A stretch of DNA of 64,000 nucleotides from Cycas panzhihuaensis. Taxonomy: Eukaryota > Cycadophyta. Each line of letters opens with the position of its first letter. Positions within the stretch are counted from its first letter, which is position 1. The DNA lies in the NCBI GenBank assembly GCA_023213395.1, contig CM041465.1:100261741-100325740 (forward strand), written 5' to 3'. The translations under genes were made by a program, and so were the position numbers. This document shows, one piece after another, positions 14,031 to 23,239 of this stretch. A model generated the notes under the pieces. The model did not search any database and was not told where the DNA came from. It saw nothing but the letters and a program-made list of their open reading frames with translations.

Positions 14031-15044
14031 CCTTGCCCCCCTCCATTTTGAGGAGGGGAATACCATGTGCATGGGGGCAACCTAGGACATCGTCTTGGCC
14101 CCCAGCAAGGTCATTAAAGTCGGGATGGAGTGCTCTCTTGATGAGGTAAGGGAATACTCCCTTTTATTCTAGGAGTTTCATGACATTTTTACATGGGATT
14201 ATTCCAACATGAAGGGAATTGACCCCTCCATTGTCACTCATAATCTCACCACCATTCCTGGCGCCCGTCCTGTGCGCCAAAAGCAGCGTCCTCTCTACCC
14301 TAAGCTCTCAGCTGCTGTTAGATGGAGGTCGAGAAGTTGTTGGATGATGGACTTATTACCTCTATTGATTACCCTAATTGGGTATCCAACATCATCCCTA
14401 TTGCTAAGAAGAATGGGTCTATCTGGATATGCATTGATTTCTACGATATTAACAATGCATGTCCTAAAGATAACTTCCCACTCCTCTTTATCGATCAAAT
14501 CATTGATCGAACTGCTGGATTCAAAGTTATGTCCTTAATGGATGGCTTCTCTGGCTACAACCAGATCTAGATATCTCCTGAAGACTGCCACAAGATGGCC
14601 TTCACCACCCCATGGGGTGCCTTTGTCTATAAGGCAATGCCCTTCGATCTTAAAAATGTAGGAGCCACATACTAGAGGGCTATGCATTTTATTTTCCATG
14701 ACCTCATCAATAACACGTTGGAGGTCTTTATGGACGACATGATGGGTCTCTCGCGTATTAGAGCCCATCATCCCTCTGACCTGCAAGCCATCTTCACGTG
14801 ATGTCACAAGTATCATGTTAGTCTCAACTCGATTAAATGCGTGTTTGCTGTCACCTTTGGTAAACTCCTGGGTTTCCTTGTGTCAAAGCAAGGGATCCAA
14901 ATCGATCCAGACAAAGTCAAGGCAATCCTTGACATGCCGCCTCCTAGAACCTAACGACAGATCAAGTCATTTCTAGGTAGGCTCAATTTCCTTAGCCATT
15001 TTCTGGTAGACTTCGCTATAAATGCCAAACCCCTCACAAACCTA
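14031..15044 (+). pseudogene. Reverse transcriptase domain of O
   Basis: RNA-dependent DNA polymerase. Visible in order are DIFTWDY, the PSIVTHNL segment, VEKLLDDGLI, WVSNIIPIAKKNG, CIDFYDINNACPKD, SLMDGFSGYNQI, MAFTTPWGAF and the catalytic FMDD at 14727-14738. Other Gypsy elements usually have YVDD or FIDD, and both aspartates are kept here. The end of the connection region reads FLGRLNFLSHF. A frameshift near 14300 and stops at about 14568, 14673 and 14799 disable it. Confidence 0.9.
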
Positions 15045-15660
15045 TTGAAGAAGGGAGCCCCCTTTATTTGGTCTGACAAGACCCAACAAGCCTTTGCAGG
15101 ACTCCAGGAAGCTCTTACTTCTGCTCTTACATTGGCACCCCCTAGCTTCGATAGGCCCTTCATCCTTTATACCTCGGCTACTAACGAATCCTTGGGCACT
15201 ATGTTGGCCCAGGAGGATGACTCAAGGGTCGAGAGAGTGATCTATTTCATCAGACGTACTCTCGTGGCTGCTGAACTTAACTACTCTCCGGCTGAGAAGG
15301 AATGTCTCTCCTTGGTCCACGCGACCAAGAATTTCAGACATTACTTGCTTGGTAATACCACCAAGGTGATCGTCCAATCTGATCCCTTGTGATATTTGCT
15401 TACTCATTCAGACTTGACGGGTAGGGCAGGCCGTTGGACTATCCTGCTTCAAGAGTTCAACCTTCAAATCATTAACAGGAAGTCAAAAAAGGGAATGGTA
15501 GTGCTGGAGCAACTAGCTGATACCCCCATTCCCATCAGGTGTGATGTTCCTATTAATGACTCTCTCCCTGATGAGCCTATCCTGACCATCCAAGGTACCT
15601 CTCCTCATCCGCTCGCCAATAACGAGTGGTATGGCAACATTGTGCAATATCTCACTTAGC
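15045..15660 (+). pseudogene. RNase H domain (classical) of O
   Basis: Ribonuclease H following reverse transcriptase. Motifs are FIWSDKTQQAF, LYTSATNESLG, NYSPAEKECL, FRHYLLG and VIVQSDPL, then GRAGRWTILLQEF and LEQLAD. The position that holds the first catalytic Asp in active retroviral-type RNase H (TDAS) reads TSAT. Loss of that Asp is common in the Tat lineage, where an additional RNase H is thought to compensate. Frame open 15045-15392 and 15396-15659; the stop between them replaces the Lys-Tyr junction region. Confidence 0.85.
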
Positions 15661-16871
15661 ATGAATACTGCCCTAAAGCCAGCAACAAAGTTAGGGTGCA
15701 CATCTGAGCCACCACCAGACAATACTTCCTCATAGACGAAGTGTTGTACAAAAGATCCTTCGATGAGATCCTTCTTCGCTGCATCGCTTTAGACGATGCA
15801 AACCAGATACTCCGTGAATGCCATCATGGCATTTGTGGGGGCCACTTTGGGGGCTAATCCATGGCCCAAAGGATCCTCTGCATGGGCTATTATTAGCCGT
15901 CCCTTTTCAAGGACACCCATGCCTATGCCCTCAGATGTCGATGATGCCAAGAGCATGCCAACATCTCTCACGTGCCTTCTAAGGCCCTCCATCCTATCAT
16001 ATCTCCATGGCCCTTTTCTCAATGGGGTTTAGACCTCATTGGTGCCATATCACCACCTTCTTCGCCGTAGCATAAGTACATCTTGACTACCACAGAGTAT
16101 TTTATAAAATAGGTAGAGGCAATCCTTCTGTCTACTATGCCTATCAAGACGATAACCACCTTCGTCTACCAATACATCATTTGCCGCTTCGGGATTCCAG
16201 ACATCTTGATCATAGACAATGGAACCCCCTTTTGTAACAGGGAGATGGATGAGCTTTGTGAGAAATTCAAGATTTCTCATAAGACCTTATCTCCTTATTA
16301 CCCTCAAGCAAACGGACAAGTTGAATCATTTAACAAAACCTTTATTAACATTCTAAAGAAAATTGTCATGCAATCTCAAAGAGATTGGCATCTTCAGCTC
16401 CCTTCTGCCCTGTGGGTGTATCATACTTCTATCTGTATGGCTACTGGAATGATACCATTCTCCTTATTCTATGGGACCGAGGTGGTACTCCCACTGGAAG
16501 TGGAGATCCCCTCTCTACGAGTCTCCCTTAGAGGTCTTATTGATGAGGAGTCTATCCGTTAGGCTCATCTCTTAGACCTCGAGGCTCTAGATGAGAGACG
16601 TTTATTAGCTTACCAAGCAAACCTCGCTTCGAAAGCTCGCTCACAAAGGACTTACGATAAACATCTCTGTACCCGTCCTTTATACCCTAGGGACTATGTC
16701 TTCAAGCTAGAATATCTCCACGATCACCTAACCAAATTCGGGCCTAAATGGATTGGTCCCTTCATCATTCTCGAGAGTCTCGATAATGGCGCTTATAGGA
16801 TCGTCACTTTGGAAGGCCTAGAATTTGAGAAGGCTATCAATGGAAAATTCCTTAAGAAATTTTATACATGA
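15661..16871 (+). pseudogene. Integrase of O
   Basis: DDE-type recombinase inserting the cDNA. An HHCC-like zinc segment lies near 15810-15960 (CHHGICGGHFGG, then CRxCQEHAN). The core shows PFSQWGLDLIG, TTEYFIK where most relatives have TDYFTKW, IIDNGTPF and PYYPQANGQVESFNKT. The C-terminal part has YPRDYVFKLEYL, GPKWIGPFIILES and a terminal KKFYT with TGA at 16869-16871. Frame open only 16137-16562, with stops elsewhere. Downstream is the convergent antisense gene. Confidence 0.88.
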
Positions 16872-17502
16872 TCCTCTCAACGATCCCTTCACCATGCTCC
16901 GGAATGAGCCTAAACTACCATCTTAAGTTCATTCCCATTTCTCCCAGCCACGGGTAGAATGACAACTTAGGATGGCCTCTTCCATTTCTTTCTAGTTCCT
17001 CCCATAGTACCCGGGTTCCCATGTCCTTTTGGGACCTTGTCCTCCTATTTGGGCATCCCCCAATTAGGACGACGCTCTGGAGTATCGTCACTCCTCTCTT
17101 GCTTGGTATTTCCTTTACATAGCCTTCTATGCTCTTCCGTGGACATACATGTTTTCCTATTTCCTAACCCCACATATGTCTATCACCTCTACTTATGATA
17201 GTCGTGTGTGCTCCTATTAGGTATGTGGCCTTGCATGAAAGGAAATACGTGCATCCCAAACAAATAACATAAACATGTAAACAAACATACGTAGCATCCA
17301 TCACATATTATGATGCATATCATCACATATCAAAATGGGGTACCAATCACCCTGTTTATATATACATCAAAAATTGTATGTTGTATCATATATATGGGAA
17401 GCTGGCATCCTTGCAGGGGGGTACAATCATATGACTCTATATATATGGCCCCCTGGAGGCCCGTGCTTTCCCCTATCAAAAATTAAATACATGAATACTA
17501 TA
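16872..17502 (+). other. Spacer between integrase and antisense gene of O
   Basis: About 630 bp separating the stop of integrase and the stop of the convergent antisense gene. It is AT-rich around 17200-17400 with no supported gene. The homologous stretch in H is the site where O itself inserted. Confidence 0.7.
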
Positions 17503-19898
17503 CTACTGTTGCCCCTCTCTGGGGGCGTCGCCTCTTGGTCGGTGTGATCCCTCTCCTGGGGACCACATGCCTCCTAGGCTCCTCTGTAGCCTCCGGGAGC
17601 TCCCTGCCTCGCTCCCCTCATCGTGTGGCCTCCTCGGTGTCATCGCCATTGTATAGGTATATGTCCTGCTCTGACTCGACCTCGATGCCATCTGATCCAC
17701 CAGTTAATCATATCGAGCCTGGATATGATCTCTCTCACACTCTACTCCCCAGAGTCTCTCCTCCATGCTCCAGAACTTCTCATCCATCCCTCAGAGATGC
17801 TCCTCTAGGATTGCCATATGTATCCTGCCCTTTGCATCTCTGCCTACTCCTCCCTGAGCCTCCAAACTCTATACATAACTCTGCAATGTGTCCCGCTCGC
17901 TTCGAGCCTTGTCCAGCTCTCACTGTAGATGTCTCCTCAATGTTACATGCTCTTGGGACTCTACAGCCTGTATATCCCTCGCCCTCACCAATGGGGTGAA
18001 TGCTACCATATGGGCACCTGGAAATCTGGGTGCATCCTTAGCCTCCCAAGGTGGCTACCCCTCTATGTATACCTAAGGGAACATCTCCCTCACCATAGCC
18101 TCCACCAACCGCCGGATCTCTGTGGTACCTATAAACTTAACATGCCATATGTCAATATATATCCAGCCATGTACCAAATTGAAACCAAATCAAAGCATGT
18201 GGGCATCTAGCTATCAAACAACAAGGAAAGTAAGGCCTCACCTACTGCGGTCATCAGCTCCTCCGCCTGTGCGATGGCCTCTGCCCCTGGCTCTCCCCCA
18301 GCTGCCGATGCCTCCTCCTCTGGCATCTCCTCTGCAACTGCCTCCACTACTAAAGCCTGCGTCCCTCTCTCCGCTGGTGGAGTTGTCCCCCTGGGTCTCT
18401 CCACGATCCTCAACCTCTGAGCTCATGTCACAAGCCCCCTCATCACCTCGGCAGTGCTTGATAGACCTGCCTCCTCTATAGCTCACGATGGGCCAGCCCC
18501 ATCTCCCCCATAGCCATTGTCATCATCTGCGGGGCCAGCCCCTATCACTCCTGCCTCCTTGTCACTATCCCATCTCATCGATCAGTAGGGATCTGAGGTG
18601 TAGTCAATCATGGTAAGCAGATCTAGCGACATGGCATCCACAGACCTCCTAACATGTGCCTAGTCCTCTACTCCCCTAAATCGGGTCTGCCATCTATGCA
18701 CCATCGGTGCCCACTCTGATATGGGGTGTAGTCCCCTTGATGGTGCCACAACTGTAAAATGATAAAAAGACCAGCACTTTAATTGTGTGCTATACGACAA
18801 TCCACCTCTGCCCGCCACCCCAATGGCATCCAGCTAAGCGATGAGGTTCGTCGCTATGAGGGTGGCCTAAACCAATCGCTCCCCAGCCTCGCACCTCCAT
18901 ACTGCATCAATCCAACCGCCTGGGATGTCTCTGTAGTTTTGTTTCTGGGAAACTTAGAACAGAATGCATAATGTAATCAACTTCCTCACACGAGGAATCC
19001 CAAATAGCACCATACTCTGTAGAGGCACCCCTGGCCTCTCCCACCTATCCTGACCTGTAAAAAATGTAGCCGCCTCTCGATGGGCTGCCTCATTGTTAGG
19101 CAATGCTCCTAACAAGGCTGGTCTCCCTGTTGCTGGCACTCCAAAGATCCGTCGGATGCCCTTGGGTGTCACCATAACGTCTCCTACTTGGGGTAGATGG
19201 AACACATGCCTCCGCCTGTCCCAATGCGATACGATGTCCACCAATAACCTCTAGTCTGACATATACTAAGGTGTGCTCATGATCTTCCATAAGCCACCTC
19301 TCCATAGGACTCCCTTTTCCTCCCTCGTCATCATCTCTACAAAACTCAACATCACCATACCGATGTTCTCACGGTCCTCCACCACAGTCACAACCTGTAA
19401 AATGCCACCAAACGTGTCAGTCTATAGCCAACACCTACTCTCAGCCTCTCAGGGCTCTTCCTCAGCTTCATTTGGTCAAGACTTGGGGCCCCTTAAGGCC
19501 TCTTTTCTATTTTTCAGGGGTTCTATCTCCACCCCGTGCTAAATTCCATGGTACCGCGGAGTTTAGGCGGGGTCCAGTGATTGCCCCACGGTAAAGATCC
19601 TGGCACCGCGATCTTCGTTGTAGTGCGAACATCACCCCCCTAAAGGGGGGGTTCTTGAACCCAAAAACCCCAAAAATGTTTCTTGTGGTGGGCCACAATT
19701 AGGCTCACCGGGATGAGGGCTGCCTAATGCCCCAGTCCCGCCCCTCTTCGGGTCTAATTTAGACCTCGGGAGGTCATTTTTCACCCTTGTGGGGCCCAAA
19801 ATTACATTAAAAATTTACAAAAAAGCATTAAAATTGAAGTGCAATTTCAGGAGGGGTTTTGGCGATCCACTTACTAGATCAGGTCGTGTAGTCGTCAT
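17503..19898 (-). pseudogene. Spliced antisense gene of O, PMD-like protein
   Basis: Gene on the strand opposite to gag-pol, not a known retroviral enzyme. Exon 1 is 19898-19875, exactly 8 codons starting MTTTRPDL, followed by GTAAGT. Intron 1 is 19395-19874 with a TTTTACAG end. Exon 2 is 19394-18242 and intron 2 is 18129-18241 (GTGAG...TATAG, phase 1). Exon 3 is 18128-17503. Exon 2 holds HVFHLPQVGDVMVT, RRIFGVPATGRP and RVRKLITLC motifs resembling plant mobile domain (PMD) proteins, then Glu/Ala-rich sequence. Exon 3 is charged and helix-prone with a terminal SLGGMWSPGEG motif. Stops and frame changes are present. PMD identity is an inference; the gene structure is directly visible. Confidence 0.72.
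19535..19627. promoter_or_regulatory. Repeat module in intron 1 of the O antisense gene
   Basis: GGTACCGCGGAGTTTAGG and GGCACCGCGATCTTCG units plus a CCACGGTAAAGATC unit. They resemble the module in LTR U3 regions, which carries GTACCACAAAGTT, TACCACGAAGTTTG and, in I, GCGATCTTTG. Confidence 0.5.
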
Positions 19899-20059
19899 CT
19901 TGCCCTCCTGATCGCACTGGCTGCCTCCTCACCCTGATCCAACAACCAAATCTCTCAGTGCGTGTCCTAGAAGTGGGGTAGCACTCCGCTGCGTAAGGAA
20001 TAAGCTCTAGATTTCATATGAGAGCTCGTGAAAATAAAATCATTTTCATTCGAGTTTCC

Positions 20060-20066
20060 TTATATA
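20060..20066 (-). promoter_or_regulatory. TATA box of the O antisense gene
   Basis: On the minus strand the context is CGCCTATATAAGGAAA. The box lies about 160 nt upstream of the exon 1 start codon and is conserved in I, H and B2. The 540 or so bases between it and the divergent aRNH show no supported gene. Confidence 0.65.
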
Positions 20067-20603
20067 GGCGGGTCCCCATTGGGCACTTCCTCTTTTTTCG
20101 CCCCTGAGGCAGCTTTCGAGACCGCATTTTCACCCTGGCTAGCATTATTTTCTAGCCCAGTTTCTTTTTTCGTCTCCATGGTCTCCTTTCGACTCGTTTC
20201 TCTTGGCACATTAATGACGCCCCAAACAGGTCATTTTTGCCGAAGCCCCCTTCGTCTCGTTTTGCATGCCACTCCCGTGCATGCCCGAGTTTATACTCGT
20301 TTAGCTCATTTCACCACCCTGGACTCGTTTTCGCAGCCTGTTTTTGCTCTTGACACTCTTGTAGGGAGTGTCCCCTCTGGTTAGGCGCCCCTTTGTGCTT
20401 CCTTAAGCCAGTTTGGGCACCCAGAGCCCCTTTTCTACTATTTTCTTCCCCGCTGGTGGGGTAATCTTCCCTGCCTTTAGGTTGCCTCATTGTCAGGCCT
20501 TCGTACCCCTTCATGGCTACCATCACTAGCCACACAGGGTCCTCTTATTGCCTCTTTCTTTAGTTTCATTGCACTTCTTTCAGTAGAGAAGTTGTTCTCG
20601 CTC

Positions 20604-21026
20604 ATGGCTCTTTTCATTTTCACCGATGGTGGAAGCCACAGTAATCCTAGTCCTTCCACCGCCGCGTGGATACTCCGTGATTCCTCTAGGCATGACTGCC
20701 TCTGCTATGGAATCTTCCTTCCCAAGCCAACCAATAACGAAGTCGAGTACATGGCCATTATTGAGGCCCTCACCAATGCGTTACGTTTCCATCATGGACC
20801 CGTCATCCTTCTTTGCAACTCCTAAGTGGTGGTGTCTCATCTCACCCAGGTCTACCAGGTGCAGTGCCCACGCTTGAGAGCCCTGGCGTCGACCGTGAGG
20901 TCACTATTGGCTCACTTCCTATCTGTCGACATTCGCCATATTCCCAGAGCCCTTAATGCTAAGGCTGACAGCCTCATTTACCTCATCCTTGAGCATTGCC
21001 TCCCTCTCCTTAGTGATCGCCTTTGA
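20604..21026 (+). pseudogene. aRNH: second RNase H of O, downstream position
   Basis: RNase HI-type domain of 141 codons including the stop, starting MALFIFTDGGS. Catalytic positions: Asp of TDGGS present, Glu of NNEVEYMA present, third acidic site is Asn (CNS, codon 72), fourth Asp of AKADSL present. A TAA follows at codon 74 and is shared with H and B2. The length of 423 nt is identical in O, H and I. It lies between the antisense gene and the polypurine tract, not between RNase H and integrase as reported for Tat elements. It was probably the functional RNase H of the family. Alternative: a captured cellular RNase H. Confidence 0.8.
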
Positions 21027-21370
21027 GAGACTTGCTTGGCCTACCTGTTGCCCAAGTCTCTGGCCGCCTTTCTCCTAGCTTGTTTGTCTAGTCTATTGGT
21101 TGTCCTTACATTATCCATTGTATTTTAGCAATGGGGGCATCCCCCCTTTTTCATTCCTTTCATCTCCAGGTCGACTTCCAGATGACACATAGGTAGCCCC
21201 TATGTTGTCCTCGTCTTTGTCTCCCTTATCCATGTGTTCTGCCATGACACTCGCTGACATACTTGGTCCATATTCTGTTCATGATTTATATATATACACA
21301 TGTGCTACTAATAGTTTTTGGTTGCCAACATTCGCCATCACACCACGCTTCCGAGCGGTGAGGCTCTGCT

Positions 21371-21383
21371 GCCAAGGGGGCAA
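21371..21383 (+). other. Polypurine tract of O
   Basis: CCAAGGGGGCAA directly precedes the 3' LTR TGTTTCC. It is the plus-strand priming site. Confidence 0.75.
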
Positions 21384-23239
21384 TGTTTCCCAGCTACTGG
21401 GAATGGACTTGAGATAGGTTGATTCAGGTAAACATAGGTATATACTTCTCACTTTCATCCTCGCTATCGCTTGGTAGAAGTTGTTTAGAGTGTTCTTGAT
21501 GCACGCTTGCTTGCCATTTGTGTGATCGCATTGCCTTGTCTGCTTGATCATGTTGCTTGTGCCTGCCGTGTACTATTTAGCCTATGACGACCCACCATGG
21601 GGCACTCCTTAGTGAGTCATGCACCCCATATAGCTCTCAGCTACTCGCAACACCTCCACAACTCCTTAAACATGGTTGTTGGTCACAATCCACTTGCATC
21701 AACACTCTTGTCACCACTTTGAGTCCCCTTCTAGGTGTGATAGGACCTCCTCGAGAATTGTTTCTCTCTCTCGGCCACTTGCCAGCCACCTAGGCATGAG
21801 CTCCTAGCCTGCTAAGCATCTGCACACCCATCTGTTTGGCTCTAGGCCTTGGTTCTGCCTTCATTTTGACTTTTAGTCCTACACCACTGCAAACTAAGTA
21901 GTACTATGAAGTTTTCCATGGTACCACGAAGTTTACTGATGTGCAACTGTTTAAACTCATTTTTTTAAACCGCCTCGACGATTCCTGCTCTTTTCACGAA
22001 ATTGCCACATGGAGCCTTCGAGTACTCACCCCCACCATAACCCTAAATGTTCATTTAGGGTTGGGGTGAGTATAAAACCCAAAAATGAATCCATTTGCTC
22101 CTCTTCTTCACTCATTTTTTGCTCTTTACTCTAGTTCTCACTGTGCAACCTCCTTAAGATCTACTCCTCTGCTCTGGCTCCTCTTCCACAGGTGCATCTA
22201 CTACATCTCAGGCCCTACTCCAGTAGCTCTAAGCTTCTTTTTGCAGGTCTATTTCATGGAAGGAGAGTATTCACAGTGTATCAATAAGCAAACTCCAGGA
22301 ACTAAGAGTGGCATCCATGTTTGCCTCCCCTTCAGCCTAGGTCTGAAAAGCCTGTTTGACATGGGTTTTTCCCTCTAATTTTTGGTAGAATAAGGCTCCC
22401 TCCTTATGCCTTACAGGTACTCCTTCAAAGTCCTTTAGGTTTTCCTAGTTTTTTCCTTTCCTTTATGAGAAGTTTTGGGTCAATCTTTGCTCCTCCCCTT
22501 TCATTTCAAAGGAGCTTGCCTTTTGCTCTCTGTATTACAGTATTTCTCCTCTCTTCTCTCGTAAGCCCACTCTAAGGTGGTTGTGTAAGAGGGCTGTATA
22601 AGGTTGGGTGAAGGGAGAAAGGCAAGATTCGTCCCCTTGTTGGCCTTCTCCCCAAGGGTTTACCCTTCCCTTCCTTCATCTTCCACTCCATGCCTCTCTC
22701 TGGAGTTGGGCTAGGGATAGTGAGAGGCTATTTTTAGTTCTGAAAACAGCATTGGTAGCCCTTACCATGTTGGTTTCAGACCTGTACTCTTAGGTTCTGG
22801 GAATCACATAAGCCCCCAAATCTGTCTCGATTCGGTTCTTGATCCTTAGCTTGCCCTAACCTAACGATTTGCTACCCATAGCACTTCATCTCTTGGGTCT
22901 ATCTGTGCACCATTCCGTTAATTCATTGTCTTTTCTACTTGCTATCCCGAATAGCCATCATACTCTGGTTTTTTCCCATTGAGGCTACGTGGAGGTATTT
23001 GCGGGTAGGTTAGCCATTCCGAGGCTAACCTCCTTATCTTAGTCATTGCTTAGTGCTACTTAGACTTGAGTTTTACTTAGTGATTTTGGAGTAGAGTGTA
23101 TTATTTTTAGCTTGATTTATTAGCTATCTCTTATATTTATATACATATTAGGCTTACTTGGCAGCCCCCTCCTCCGGGAGAGAGAAACCTTTGTTTTGTG
23201 AGTGGCAGGTCCGTAGTAACGAAAGTATAAAGGAGGTGG
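21384..23239 (+). repeat. 3' LTR of O, left part
   Basis: Starts TGTTTCCCAGC and matches 7345-9185 of the 5' LTR, including the module (21881-21950) and the TATAAAA box (22071-22077). It stops at GGTGG, where element I is inserted. The remainder is at 33704-34563; together they measure about 2.71 kb. Confidence 0.92.
23235..23239. repeat. Target-site duplication of I, left copy
   Basis: GGTGG, identical to 33704-33708. The uninterrupted 5' LTR of O reads GAGGTGGACTTC at this place, once. Confidence 0.92.

Noticed and set aside
18122-18481. Plus-strand Pro/Ser/Leu-rich frames across 17500-18500 and 27962-28375
   Set aside because: Shadows of the acidic Glu/Ala-rich region of the antisense gene; the minus strand explains them.
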